Source: Aphrocallistes beatrix (lineage: Eukaryota > Porifera > Hexactinellida > Sceptrulophora > Aphrocallistidae). From it: a stretch of 64,000 nucleotides of DNA. The stretch lies in assembly GCA_963281255.1 (NCBI GenBank), contig OY725494.1, forward strand, positions 3,857,934 to 3,921,933, given 5' to 3'. The translations under genes and the position numbers were made by a program. Below, one piece after another: positions 1 through 10,831 of the stretch (position 1 is its first letter; each line of letters begins with the position of its first letter). Below the pieces are notes generated by a model. It saw only the letters and a list, made by a program, of their open reading frames with translations. It had not been told where the DNA came from and did no database searches.

Positions 1-1
1 T

Positions 2-2101
2 ACCGCATTACGCTGGGGTATGACGATATCCCCTCTCTCATCTCCATCTAGTCCCTCTGTCCTGATTCCTTATCCAGATTGTTCATCTCCAATTGAATTT
101 AAAAAATTTGATGAACATATAAAAATGCATCTGAAAACTGAGGATGAAAAGAAGGTCCAATCCCCATCTCAAGAAAAACCTCACAATTCTTTCTTTCGTG
201 AACCGGCCAGTGAATCGAAACGATTTATCCATGATGTTAAAATGTCATTCAATAATAGTGAGTATCAGTGTCATGTATGCAGTAAAGTATTGGCTAGTGG
301 TAAGAAGGCTGTTAGGTCGCACATATTATCTCATACTTTACACACATGTCCGATTTGTAAAGTTGACAACATCAATGAACAAACTATCCATGCACACCTC
401 AGATTCTGCATAAGGCACTGTATCATACTTGATGCACAGGGAACACTCATCGTACAATGTCCACAATGTAACCGCACTGAGAAGGATCAGAATAAAGCTA
501 TACATCACATCCATCATGCCCATAACACTAAATCAATAAAATGTCAAGGATGCCAAACTACTTTGAGATGCTATGAAGTTACCGGCCACCCAGTTGAATG
601 TTTGGGAAGAAATAGTACTAATCTATCAGCGGAACAACAACGTATTCTCACTACTGACAAAATTAACTGCCTCATATGTCACGATAAAGTTAAGAAAGCT
701 AATTTTTCGATTCATACAAAACAACATGCCATATATAGATGTCCATTATGTGGAATAATCGTACCCAAAAAAGGATCTCTTGGTTCCCATATTACTTCTT
801 GTATTTTTTCTTTTCAGGTAAACATTCCCAAACAGTGTAATTTCTGTGATAGTCAATGCAAAGGAAAAGATCTCATAAAGCATTACGCAAAGAAACATTC
901 ACTTCTCTGTGTCTTGTGCAACACCGTAATGCAGGAAGACATGTTTGTTTTGCATTCACTGTTGTGCACTGCAACACATTTAAATTGGAAACCATCTGAT
1001 ATCAATTATTCTTATGAGAACAGATTCCCGCATACACAATTTGACTACAAGCCTACTCCCTGTTCATCTGACCGTACCACTATTATTTCTACTAAAGAAT
1101 TCCAATGCAAAATCTGTAATCAGACAATGAATGACAGTGTTAGTGTCGTCAGGTCACACCTCCACTCTCACGTCTTGCACGAATGCCCTATTTGTCATAC
1201 TCAGAATATAGATGAGTCTCAGTTCGATTCACACATCAAAGCGTGTCTGAGATACCAGCCTAACCCTTTACAGTGTCCTTTGTGTTATCAAAGTTTTCGG
1301 ATTCCAGATGGTGTTTCTCAGCATATACACGGAAGACACTTCTCTACATTGGTTTTATGTAAAGGCTGTCAAAAGTTTCTTACTTGCATCAGTTTGAAGA
1401 ATCATCCAATTGGATGCTTAAAGCAAGTTAACATGATATTAACGGATAGCCAGCGACTTCATATACACCCAACCAAAATGAAATGTGTTGTCTGTTATGA
1501 TAAAATACCTCCGCATAGGTTAGGTGCACATTTCACTGCTCATTTCCTCTACACTTGTTTATTTTGTGGATCTTTGTCCCCATTCAGGGACGAAATACTC
1601 AATGATGTTAATGTTTGTACATCTGGATGGCTAGGGACTCAGTTGAACCCAATCGTGTTTAACTGTCCATTCTGTAATGTCAACGTTAATGGTGCATCAT
1701 TTCGCACTCACATACAAGATGAACACATCCATCTCTGTCCTCTTTGCAATACTGTAATAGCAAATAAATTGTTAACTCATCACGGCTTAATGTGTACTGT
1801 GAATAACCTCGATCGAGTGTCATCATCTGCACAGGATAATCATCAGTTGACAGAACCTCCCCTCGATCCCATGGACACGATACCTCCCCTTGCAGATAGC
1901 ACAGAAGTTAGTGATCAGCACACTTGTTTGTATCCAGTCAACACTGACTCTCCTGTTTCAGATTTTCTTTGTCCTTTCTGTGATACGAAGCATTCTAGTA
2001 GTGTCGATTTAATCAGTTCGCATCTCTTGTCTTGTGTGAATATTCCTTCAGATCTTCACATTGTTGCTCTACCCAATCTGGTTGGATTTAGACTTAACTG
2101 A
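2..2101 (+). CDS. C2H2/C2HC zinc-finger array protein ZfA (5' end off the window)
   Basis: Intronless frame of about 700 codons, open to the left edge. The paralogue at 2798 has the same Ala-Thr-Ala-Leu-Arg-Trp-Gly stretch preceded by 35 more codons, so the real start is probably just outside the window, not the ATG at 20. It encodes many short-spaced fingers in which Cys-x2-Cys is followed 10-14 residues later by His-x3-5-His or His-x3-5-Cys, with only 3-6 residues to the next Cys pair. Residues about 85-330 and 360-610 are two copies of the same eight-finger block. The last 60 residues are nearly identical to the end of the 2798 gene. Nucleic-acid binding is a reasonable family inference; no partner is evident. 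Compared with the 2798 gene it lacks about 95 codons near the N-terminus, joined at a TCCTT microhomology. Confidence 0.8.
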   Translation, partial: TALRWGMTISPLSSPSSPSVLIPYPDCSSPIEFKKFDEHIKMHLKTEDEKKVQSPSQEKPHNSFFREPASESKRFIHDVKMSFNNSEYQCHVCSKVLASGKKAVRSHILSHTLHTCPICKVDNINEQTIHAHLRFCIRHCIILDAQGTLIVQCPQCNRTEKDQNKAIHHIHHAHNTKSIKCQGCQTTLRCYEVTGHPVECLGRNSTNLSAEQQRILTTDKINCLICHDKVKKANFSIHTKQHAIYRCPLCGIIVPKKGSLGSHITSCIFSFQVNIPKQCNFCDSQCKGKDLIKHYAKKHSLLCVLCNTVMQEDMFVLHSLLCTATHLNWKPSDINYSYENRFPHTQFDYKPTPCSSDRTTIISTKEFQCKICNQTMNDSVSVVRSHLHSHVLHECPICHTQNIDESQFDSHIKACLRYQPNPLQCPLCYQSFRIPDGVSQHIHGRHFSTLVLCKGCQKFLTCISLKNHPIGCLKQVNMILTDSQRLHIHPTKMKCVVCYDKIPPHRLGAHFTAHFLYTCLFCGSLSPFRDEILNDVNVCTSGWLGTQLNPIVFNCPFCNVNVNGASFRTHIQDEHIHLCPLCNTVIANKLLTHHGLMCTVNNLDRVSSSAQDNHQLTEPPLDPMDTIPPLADSTEVSDQHTCLYPVNTDSPVSDFLCPFCDTKHSSSVDLISSHLLSCVNIPSDLHIVALPNLVGFRLN

Positions 2102-2693
2102 TTTTGTAAAAACAATTTTACTTATTGTGAATAGTTCTTAGTATTTCTTATTTTATACCTTTTCCCTAAGTGGAATCCACTACAGTCAAATAGAATATAA
2201 TTTCCCTCTAAGCTTTTATTGTACTGTCTTTCTTTCTTCCCTTTCGATAATATTTTTTTGTTTACATGTCTTTGCCATCACTATTTTATGGGGAGAGTAA
2301 TGAGTGTAGTTTGATTATATTAGCTCTTAATCCATGATCTTAATTTGCAATAAGACAACCAATTATCAGGAATTCTGTGGAATATTTGGTTTATGTGAGA
2401 ACCAATCAATTATCAGCTGAGCTTTTAAAATGCGATTCACACGATTCTATCTCATATAAATGATTGAATCAGCTAGCTAGTACTCCCGAAAATCCATAGT
2501 TTAATATGAATTGCTATCTTTGTTGCATAATTAACCATTGATTGGAAAGAGTTGCTCGCCTATCAGAATTCGGTCTATGCTTCAATTATTATTATCAATA
2601 GGTTAAGTATTCTTTTATATAAATAATTCACTAGAGTTTTGTAGTCACAACTACTACATATGCTCTTGCATGCATACACTATATATATACACT

Positions 2694-2730
<37 letters not shown>

Positions 2731-2797
2731 TATAAATATGAGGTATTGTATTTAATTCTACTATCTCAGTAACTTATTTTTCATTAATAAAATTAGA
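2102..2797. other. Intergenic: dispersed repeat and TA microsatellite
   Basis: No coding frame is seen. About 2389-2475 is a repeat that recurs at about 47255-47340, starting with GGTTTATGTGAGAACCAATC in both. A TA-rich microsatellite lies at about 2684-2735, shortly before the next gene. Confidence 0.6.
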
Positions 2798-4081
2798 ATG
2801 GCAATGTTTCTAGACCGTATATATAATGAACTAATAAAGTGTCCTACGTGTGGCATTTATGTAAATTCAGAGGAAATGGATACTCACCTCGTTTCTCATG
2901 CTACCGCATTACGCTGGGGTATGACGATATCCCCTCTCTCATCTCCATCTAGTCCCTCTGTCCTGATTCCTTCTGACCCCATCCCACAGCCACATTGTCC
3001 AATCTGTAACAAGAATCTAAAAGCAAAGAAAAAGAACTCACAAAAGATCCAATTGGTATCACATATTAAGATTCACATCCAGGTTAACTGCATTTTATGT
3101 TCATCAAAAATCAGATTAGATAACATCGGAGAGCATTTCACTGCGTGCATTGTTTCTCATAATGCTTCAGTCAGTTGTCCTATTTGTAATCACGTGTTTC
3201 AAACAGTTAAAGCCGCTAAGAAGCATCTTGAACAGCATATCTCTGATTTCTTTTGTCCTTATCCAGATTGTTCATCTCCTATTGAACTTAAAAAATTTGA
3301 TGAACATATAAGAATGCATCTGAGAACTGAGGATGAAAAGAAGGTCCAATCTCCATCTCAAGAAAAACCTGACAATTCTGAAGACATAGAACACAGTCAG
3401 TCACTCTGCTGTCCAATTTGTAGCATTCTTATTGTTCATGATGTGTTTTTGGATTTTCCTCGTAATAAGAGGAAGTTCGTTAATCACATGAAGCGACACA
3501 TTGAAGTTCTCTGCTCTTTATGCTCTGCAACGATTAGATTTAATTACTTTGGCACGCATACGAATGCTTGCAGATTCTCAAATGGAGCAGCTTCCGTTTG
3601 TCCCATTTGTAATAGTCCACTCACAGAAAGAAAACCTAGCAAACATTTCAGAGAACACGTTCCACACTTTTGTTGTCCCTTTCCTCATTGCTCAATGTTT
3701 CTGAAGTATGACATGGTTAAGAGTCACATTGAAACGCATTTTAACAAAATTATTATTCCAAATCCTTCTACAACTAATACGTATGCTCCTCAATCTGAAG
3801 TTCCTACTCAATGTCGTGGACCTACCACTGCTATTATTTCTACTATGCATTTTCAATGTAATCTCTGTGGCCAGGCGATGAGTGAGGATTCTGATCAGCA
3901 CATTTGTTTGTATCCAGTTAACACTGACTCTCCTGTTTCAGATTTTCTTTGTCCTTTCTGTGATACGAAGCATTCTGGTAATATCGATTTAATCAGTTCG
4001 CATCTCCTGTCTTGTGTGAATATACCTTCAGATCTTCAAATTATTGCTCTACCCAATCTGGTTGGATTTAGACTTAACTGA
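2798..4081 (+). CDS. C2H2/C2HC zinc-finger array protein ZfB
   Basis: Single-exon gene of 427 residues starting at the ATG at 2798, which is preceded by AT-rich sequence and gives a zinc finger straight away (CPTCGIYV, residues 15-34). About nine fingers follow, mostly C-x2-C-x(11-14)-H-x(3-5)-H/C with very short linkers. Some are paired with a 'CP(Y/F)P.C' finger that has four residues between the cysteines. The central block (residues about 195-330) is also found, shortened, in the gene at 7407. The C-terminal 60 residues are shared with the gene at 2 almost base for base, which suggests recent duplication or gene conversion. Function is not known; zinc-dependent nucleic-acid or protein binding is inferred from the finger spacing. 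Confidence 0.85.
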   Translation: MAMFLDRIYNELIKCPTCGIYVNSEEMDTHLVSHATALRWGMTISPLSSPSSPSVLIPSDPIPQPHCPICNKNLKAKKKNSQKIQLVSHIKIHIQVNCILCSSKIRLDNIGEHFTACIVSHNASVSCPICNHVFQTVKAAKKHLEQHISDFFCPYPDCSSPIELKKFDEHIRMHLRTEDEKKVQSPSQEKPDNSEDIEHSQSLCCPICSILIVHDVFLDFPRNKRKFVNHMKRHIEVLCSLCSATIRFNYFGTHTNACRFSNGAASVCPICNSPLTERKPSKHFREHVPHFCCPFPHCSMFLKYDMVKSHIETHFNKIIIPNPSTTNTYAPQSEVPTQCRGPTTAIISTMHFQCNLCGQAMSEDSDQHICLYPVNTDSPVSDFLCPFCDTKHSGNIDLISSHLLSCVNIPSDLQIIALPNLVGFRLN

Positions 4082-4653
4082 TGCTTTCTCCTGATACTTT
4101 TCATTATTTCTATCTAATAACATCTACGTATGTATTTTCCTTAATTCTACTCTAACTAATGTTGTAATTTGCAATGTGGCATAAAATGCACAATGATCAA
4201 TATTGTCTATATTATCTGAGTAATAGGTATGGTAAAAATGAATATTTTGAGATATAAATTCCGCGTTTGTCACAAAACTTGGAATAATTCCGGATAAAAA
4301 AGGATCCCTAATGATTTTAAACCTTCGTTTAATTATTTGGCGCTCTTTATCTTGGTTCGGTTTCGAATAGTTAACAGAAATTATTCAATTAGAACCACAA
4401 TCGAATTACAGGACTGAGTAATTGTATTATTATTTGAGACGACTGATTCATGTCAGCCAACGGTCAGATTTTATTTTACACTGCCATACGACGTTATGCA
4501 AACTCTTTTATTTTGTAAATTTTTATTTTACCGATTATACTCGCATAGTGGCCTAATTTGAAAATATTATTCCTCCTTTTGCTTCATTCCTTTGGGTTTT
4601 TTGTGTTACTACACTATTCTGTACTTCTACTACTAGCTGTTGCAGTTGTATAA
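4082..4653. other. Intergenic, nothing recognised
   Basis: AT-rich spacer between two tandem zinc-finger genes. No open frame, hairpin or repeat of note was seen. It presumably contains the 3' UTR of the upstream gene and the promoter of the gene at 4654. Confidence 0.5.
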
Positions 4654-6219
4654 ATGGATAGGGATCATGTTTCGGTAAATCTGTTCCAAACATCAGATAC
4701 TTCTTCAACGGGCTCCTCTCTTTATCAGGAAGACTCTTATCCTCCATATCTTCCTCTTATTGGCAAGACATTGGCAAGTAATGAGATGCCTCATAGTAGT
4801 AATGGAAGGTTTTATTCTGCATATCCAACGAATTCTTTGCACTTATCAACACCTGATATTCTGGATCAAGTTTCCTCTACTGTCCCTCCTCTGCATTACC
4901 CTACAACGCTCCCTGACATGTATCTTCCTTCTAGTTTTACATCTCACAATCATTTTCAGAACTTTGATCATATGAATTATATGGCCCCATCATTCAATCC
5001 CTATTTAATACCATCCTCAGCTCGTCCTTCAAGTTCCCATTTTAATCCGAAAGATCATTCCTTTTACTGCGCGATTTGTAAGGATCATCATCCATTGCGT
5101 TTAAATAAAGCAATTGCAACAATAGTGGAACATCTGGAGACACACGTATCCATTCTTTGTCCAGTCTGTAACAAGTCCTTCAGCATGTTGAAGCTTAATA
5201 ATCACATACTTCATTGTAGGCCTGCGACTGATGCTGGAAAAATATGTCCTGTTTGCAAGATAATTCTCCCTAAAAAATGGAGAAAGCACCTACTTCGTCA
5301 TATTCCAAATTTTAAATGCCCTTTCCCTGATTGTTTTAAGAATCTATCGTATAAACACAGATGCAGGCATTTTGAAGCTCATGTTCATGAAGTAGAGTCT
5401 AACAAATATGAACTAATCTCAAATATTAAAGAAATTATATATCGAAAACCTAGATCCAGACCAAAGAATCGCAAAACTAAAAGAGTACCGCGTCTTGACC
5501 AATCTACTCACGCTACAAGTGAAACGCAATTTACAGGCAAAAAAACGTACCCAGCTCAACACTGTAACATCCATATAGGTCTGACTAACATCTCAAACGT
5601 AGATTCCACACGACCGATTGGACCAAGGATGCCTCCAAATCTTCACACGATGAGAAATGATGTTCCAGAAAGTTCGACCGTTGATGAACCTCCGAGTCCT
5701 GACGTGGGAGGCTGGGAGAAACATACCAAGGGCATTGGGTCCAAGCTGATGGGTAGGATGGGCTATGTTCCTGGTCAAGGGTTAGGCCCTCGTGGTGAAG
5801 GGATTCTGGACCCTCTTGAAGCGGTGGTACTCCCGAAAAGAGCGAACTTAGATAGAGTTATGTGTATGAGGCAAGCTGGGACTTTGTTCGGTAAATCTAA
5901 GCGAGTGGTTACACCAAACGCAAAACGAATCGAAGAAAAGGATATTGATAGAAGAATAATGGATAAGACGAAACAACTTAAAGAATTGATTGGCACTATT
6001 GAAATGCATGAAAATTATCTTGCAACATTACAGAGTATTATCGTTGAAACTAACAACAGCATTGAAAATCCCTCACAAGCAAGAAATCCTGGATTCGACC
6101 TGAATGAAACGATTGAAGTCAGTGACGACGAAGTGGCAGTATTCATTGGGCCGCGATACAATCCTCTTCAAGGCATGAGTGAATGCATCACCATCTCGAG
6201 TGATGATGAGATGTTATAA
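4654..6219 (+). CDS. Zinc-finger protein with ZGPAT-type G-patch
   Basis: Single-exon, 521 residues. Residues 1-125 are Ser/Pro/Tyr-rich and probably disordered. Residues about 135-250 hold four or five C2H2/C2HC fingers nearly identical to those of the gene at 7407. Residues about 353-400 form a G-patch ([19 protein letters not shown]) followed by a 'PLEAVVLPK' segment. That combination is typical of ZGPAT, a transcription/splicing factor that normally has a CCCH finger and Tudor domain in front of its G-patch. A predicted coiled coil (about 430-470) and two acidic hydrophobic motifs ([15 protein letters not shown]) that look like SUMO-interacting motifs end the protein. G-patch proteins usually activate DEAH-box RNA helicases, so RNA-processing or chromatin work is likely. 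The finger-plus-ZGPAT-tail arrangement looks like a fusion; it could also be a very divergent ZGPAT orthologue. Confidence 0.8.
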   Translation: MDRDHVSVNLFQTSDTSSTGSSLYQEDSYPPYLPLIGKTLASNEMPHSSNGRFYSAYPTNSLHLSTPDILDQVSSTVPPLHYPTTLPDMYLPSSFTSHNHFQNFDHMNYMAPSFNPYLIPSSARPSSSHFNPKDHSFYCAICKDHHPLRLNKAIATIVEHLETHVSILCPVCNKSFSMLKLNNHILHCRPATDAGKICPVCKIILPKKWRKHLLRHIPNFKCPFPDCFKNLSYKHRCRHFEAHVHEVESNKYELISNIKEIIYRKPRSRPKNRKTKRVPRLDQSTHATSETQFTGKKTYPAQHCNIHIGLTNISNVDSTRPIGPRMPPNLHTMRNDVPESSTVDEPPSPDVGGWEKHTKGIGSKLMGRMGYVPGQGLGPRGEGILDPLEAVVLPKRANLDRVMCMRQAGTLFGKSKRVVTPNAKRIEEKDIDRRIMDKTKQLKELIGTIEMHENYLATLQSIIVETNNSIENPSQARNPGFDLNETIEVSDDEVAVFIGPRYNPLQGMSECITISSDDEML

Positions 6220-7406
6220 TCAAAGAAATTGAGCGCTAATTGTACAAAGATATGATGATTATATTTGCGATTCTTCTTCGAATAATGCTTGATTTTAATT
6301 CACTGATTCACATCTGCTTAGAGTGAATAATAGTGTATAATTGCTTTATTATTAGAACTTTGTAATTTGGATACTGACATCTTATTAAAACGCTGAATTT
6401 TGTCCGTACGCGGGCTACTGCGAAATCTAACAGTCTGATTTTTACTATTTACTAAATTTCATGCGTAGCTACATAATGCCTACAAGAGACTAACTGTTAT
6501 TAATTCTTCAAATCAATAGCTTGTATGAATGTCTCATTTATTATCGTTTATAGCAATAAATAATATGTGTATATTTTCACACCTGTATAGTGTAGATTTC
6601 GAATATTATATTTTAGATCTGTATGGTAAATTATTTGTTTACTTTTGTTTATAATTAGATACATATAGTAAACAAATCTCGAAATATGCTAGAAACTAGC
6701 TTTCAACTGTTGACATGGGCTTTTAGAGGTGTGGATTCCAAATATTGCATGGTCGAATCTATCGATTCTGAACTTGTTGATATCTCCAGCGACTCAGCGA
6801 ACACAAACTGTTCGCTAGCCACGCTATGCAAGTGCGCGAATCTCTTTGAATGATTAACCCTAATGATTTGATGAATACTTTACTGTTTCTGCTGTGTTGT
6901 GCCGTATCTAGATCTGGATCTGGTGCAGGCGGAAATCAGACAATTGTCTGCTTCTGCTGCAGTTGGGGATGGCTGGCATTCGACCAACTATATCACAGAG
7001 GATGCCTTGTCCGCATTTGGCATTAGTTGGGCAATTGAGGTTGCCCTGCTTCGAGTAGACTTTGCTAAATCTTCGATTGTTCCTGTATAGACTTCGCAGT
7101 TCTGCTGTGGGGCAGAAAGATTTCCTGCTTCAAATCAAGTACTTAATAGGAATCCTGCGAAATGATGAAAATTTAACTTGAATCAAATTCCTATATAGAG
7201 AAGTCATATAGAGGCCTTATAAGTCATGTAACGAGCTATACAGGTGTCCCTGAATAGCTCGTTACGTGACTTCTTCCACCATCCACAATCATTTAATAGG
7301 ACTACACTAGATTATATATATTCACTCAATAAAAAAATTACTGCCCAAATACGTGTAAATTATATTTGAATTTATAAGTGAACTGTTTTATTTCTGCTGA
7401 AATATT
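6220..7406. other. Intergenic with satellite monomer and perfect-looking hairpin
   Basis: About 6570-6745 holds one monomer of the repeat that is tandemly arrayed at 47985-48540 (TTTGTTTACTTTTGTTTA and GACATGGGCTTTTAGAGG mark it). A 63-codon open stretch at 6899-7090 has no ATG start and no recognisable product. A strong hairpin lies at 7221-7272. Confidence 0.5.
7221..7272. repeat. 19-bp stem, 14-nt loop hairpin
   Basis: The left arm AAGTCATGTAACGAGCTAT (7221-7239) is the reverse complement of 7254-7272 except for one base. The loop is 14 nt. It lies between two zinc-finger genes. It could be a short inverted-repeat transposon remnant or a transcribed hairpin; nothing distinguishes these here. 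Confidence 0.7.
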
Positions 7407-8527
7407 ATGGCTTGTCTTAAGACGGATTTATTTGAACAACATGTGGGAGGTTTCACTAGTGGTGAACTTGAGGATACTATAGAGCTAGAAAGTAATATTG
7501 TTTTAGATTCTTCACTAATTAAAAATAGCTCGAAAATAAAATCTACTTAAAATATTCCACATTCGATGAACTGCCTTCAGATATCACGAAACGCCTACTT
7601 TGCCCAATTTGTGATGATACTCTGATAAATACGAATATATTTTGGAAATTATCTCGAAATAAGAAGAAATTTGTTAATCACATGAGTACGCACATGAAAG
7701 CTTGCAGGATTTTGTCTGGGGTAGATTCTATATGCCCGATATGTAATGTATCACTCCAAAGTTTACACCAGAACGGACACCTCAGGAGGTATATTCCACA
7801 TTTTAGTTGCCCCTATCCCCAATGCTCCATTTTGAAAACCTTTGGAGCGATTAAGATACATATGCAGTATCATTTTGATGAATTAATTGAATCGTTCCTT
7901 TTATCTAACCTGAGAATACGGAATGTTCCTGTACCACCTCTTTCAACTGATGCAAAGGCTGTACATAGTTCTATAATACCATTATCATGTGTTATTTATA
8001 AGGCAATGCATCCAGGTATCATTGACTCTCCTATTTCAGATTATCTTTGTCCCCTATGTCATATAAAGCATTCAGGCAATTCTTTTTACTGTCCGATATG
8101 CAAGAATCATCATGCTCTAATGTGTTTAAATAAAGCGATTGAAACAATAATCGAACATCTGGAGACACACGTATCCATTCTATGTCCAGTCTGTAACAAG
8201 TCCTTCAGCATGTTGAAACTTAAAACTCACATGCTTCTTTGTAGACCTGCAACTGATGCTAGAAACATTTGTCCAGTTTGCAAGAAAATTGTCCGTAAAA
8301 AATGGAGAAAGCACCTAATTCGTCATGTTCAAAGTTTGGAATGCCCTTTTCCACATTGTCTTAAGAATCTATCATATAAACACAGATACAATCATTTTGA
8401 AGCTCATGTTCATGAAGTAGAGTCTAACAAATATGAACTAATCTCAATTACTAGAGACACACCTAGATATAAAAAAGCTACTAGATCAAAGAATCGCAAA
8501 GCGAAAAGGATACCTTATTTTGACTAA
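7407..8527 (+). pseudogene. Chimeric zinc-finger paralogue, probably broken
   Basis: The ATG at 7407 opens a 47-codon frame that stops at about 7550. The zinc-finger frame is a different one, open from about 7529 to 8527, with a first internal ATG at 7682. No convincing short intron joins the two frames. The first half (CPICDDTLI... to about residue 75 from 7682) matches the middle of the gene at 2798 but lacks about 20 residues containing one finger. The second half, from SFYCPIC onward, matches the fingers of the gene at 4654 almost residue for residue and ends before any G-patch. The switch follows the shared 'HSGN' of the A/B-type C-terminal module. It is therefore a recombinant of two neighbours. 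It may still make a 281-residue protein from 7682, so 'pseudogene' is a judgement, not a certainty. Confidence 0.55.
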
Positions 8528-9272
8528 AGCCTCTGACACTACAGCTGAAAAATAAATTATTGCCTATTATTTACTACCTAGACAGTCCTATTATGAACAG
8601 CTCGACAAATCTGGATACTGACATCTCTTTGAAATATTAACCTCGAATAATTTGATTCTGATGTGTACTGGGATTTATTTATTTGCCTTGCCCAATGTAA
8701 ATATAAATGTTCTACTACAAACCAAAGATTGGCACTAATTAACTCCCTACCTACGGTATCTGTCGTGTTTAGTTTGCATTTATCGCGAATTTGAATATGC
8801 ATATTTAGGTAGTCATGGAAATTTAGGATATTTCTCTGAGCTTGATTTGGTCGAGTGTGTTCATGGAAACCATGGAATTAATTAAACAATGCTAATATTG
8901 CACCTCGAGATCTCCTGAAATTATCGTTTATGATATTTCACCCACACAGCTTGAGTGAGAGTATTAATTAATTACTTATTATTTCTCATTTCGATTCTGA
9001 GTTGTTGTTCTTTTATTTGATCATCACATAATCGGATTTCTTAGTGTCATTTCCCTGTTGCTGTATCGTGCTTCTCTGTTCTAGGTAGAAGGTGCATGTT
9101 AGTCTTTGTCTATAAAGCCTATCAGAAATGTTACAGACACTAACTGAGAGAAATCATTGACACCCGCGCACTCGCTATATTCTTCTATGGGGTTTATATA
9201 CACTGCAATACGCATAGTTTTACATTATAGATTTTGCTTTTTATCTGTAACAAGATTGCACTATTGTACTTT
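8528..9272. other. Intergenic, nothing recognised
   Basis: AT-rich spacer. No gene, repeat family member or strong hairpin was recognised. It should include the promoter of the gene starting at 9273. Confidence 0.4.
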
Positions 9273-10349
9273 ATGGCGGACAGATATCAGGAGGGCAACC
9301 GGATTCTCTCTTCCTGTCCTCTCTGCGGTGTAGGCGTCTGTAAACTAGACAAACATTTGAATGAACTATGCTTGGCTCGTCCACTACCAGGACAAATAAT
9401 TGAGAAGGGAGTATGCCCTCACTGTCTGACTGATGTAGGAGTGGATGGCCTCAACACACATCTGATGTCTGTTTGTCAGACGTTGACAGTGCAATGTCCA
9501 TTCTGCAATGAAAGACACAGACAAATTCAACAACACCTGAATCGTCGTCACAAAAATGAACGAAATAACCCAGGTTTTACTTCTGTAAGAAAAGTTCCCA
9601 ATCCATACAAGGTTCTGAATGGGAACCTGCAAGATATTGCTGTCGACTCGATACCAGTTAGTGAAACTAAAATTAAGATTACATCCCCAGTGAAGCAGAT
9701 ATTTCCCGAAACGAATAAGGAGTCTGTAAAAGATGAGGAACGTAGTAGTGATACGGATACGCTAACACGACCACCACATGAATCCACTTTGGATACAGAT
9801 ATGCCAGATTGTTCTTATGATTTTGGTGATGAGAAAACGAAAATGATTGATCAACCTGAAAATTTCCAGGTACCAAAGAACAACTCCAGAAATCTGATAA
9901 GATGTCAACTCTGTGGTAACAGGGTGTTATTAACTAAGTTTAACCATCATGCGAATAACAAGTGCTTAGCGAGACCTCTTCCTGGCCAGTCTCTAGAACC
10001 AGGTTACTGTCCACACTGTGTTAAGCGCATAAGGGTTGATGAGATGTCAGGTCATCTGATGTATGAGTGTGCTAAGCTCACGGTGAGATGTCCGTTCTGC
10101 TATCTTCGATTTAGACAAATACGCCAACACCTCAATGGTAAACACAAGAACAAATGTCATCTTCCCGAATTTCTGAATATCACTAAGATTCCCAATCCCT
10201 TTAAGCTTCTCCGCGGCGACTGTCTGAATGTTCCTGAACCTTCTCACCCCCTTCCTGAAGTGGGCAAGCAAGTGTTTTACGAAGATAGTTCTGACAGTGG
10301 AACAGAACTGGACTATGAATCTTTCTTAATAAGACCGCCTAAAACCTAA
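9273..10349 (+). CDS. Zinc-finger protein with an internally duplicated three-finger unit
   Basis: Single-exon, 358 residues. The start is taken at ATG 9273 (MADRYQEG); the frame is open further upstream but without an ATG. Residues about 15-105 and 210-300 are two copies of one unit: C-x2-C...H-x4-C, then the conserved linker CLARPLPGQ, a second C2HC finger (CPHC...), a third C2H2 finger (CPFC...RQI.QHLN.KH), and a tail ending in IPNP(F/Y)K.L.G. An acidic, Ser/Thr-rich spacer joins them and a similar acidic tail closes the protein. It belongs with the surrounding finger genes by finger spacing and intronless structure, but its sequence forms a separate subfamily. Nucleic-acid binding is inferred only. 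Confidence 0.85.
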   Translation: MADRYQEGNRILSSCPLCGVGVCKLDKHLNELCLARPLPGQIIEKGVCPHCLTDVGVDGLNTHLMSVCQTLTVQCPFCNERHRQIQQHLNRRHKNERNNPGFTSVRKVPNPYKVLNGNLQDIAVDSIPVSETKIKITSPVKQIFPETNKESVKDEERSSDTDTLTRPPHESTLDTDMPDCSYDFGDEKTKMIDQPENFQVPKNNSRNLIRCQLCGNRVLLTKFNHHANNKCLARPLPGQSLEPGYCPHCVKRIRVDEMSGHLMYECAKLTVRCPFCYLRFRQIRQHLNGKHKNKCHLPEFLNITKIPNPFKLLRGDCLNVPEPSHPLPEVGKQVFYEDSSDSGTELDYESFLIRPPKT

Positions 10350-10512
10350 ATTTGAAGACAGTTACTGAAAATTTTCTAAAATCCGTACCGAAATAGCATT
10401 TAGTACTGACATGATATCTGATCACTGTTTCGTATCAATCTTACGATTTAGTTCATTTCCAATCATCATGCTTAACTACTACTTGTGCGATCTATTTACT
10501 TCTGTTTGATTG

Positions 10513-10562
<50 letters not shown>

Positions 10563-10831
10563 GTATATAAATGCATTCATTTAACAGTAAAATTTAATAG
10601 TTTCTAATTCTATATAAATAACGAAGATACTGCCCTTTACGAAGGAATATTAAAAAACATTGTCTTTACATCTTGCTACTCTATTTTGGTCCCGATAAAG
10701 TTATTCATGTCGCACCTTTTGATATAGTATTTGTTTGCCAATTTCAGAACAATCTACATACATCCTACATGTATGTGTAGTTATATTATTCCCGATTAGT
10801 AAATCTGAACATTTGTATTGTACTTAGCTTG
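10350..10831. other. Intergenic with (AT)n microsatellite
   Basis: The notable feature is a long AT dinucleotide run at about 10515-10562. No gene was recognised. Confidence 0.6.

Noticed and set aside
6899-7090. 63-codon open stretch with higher GC than its surroundings
   Set aside because: No ATG at its start, no recognisable domain in either strand and no splice partners found.
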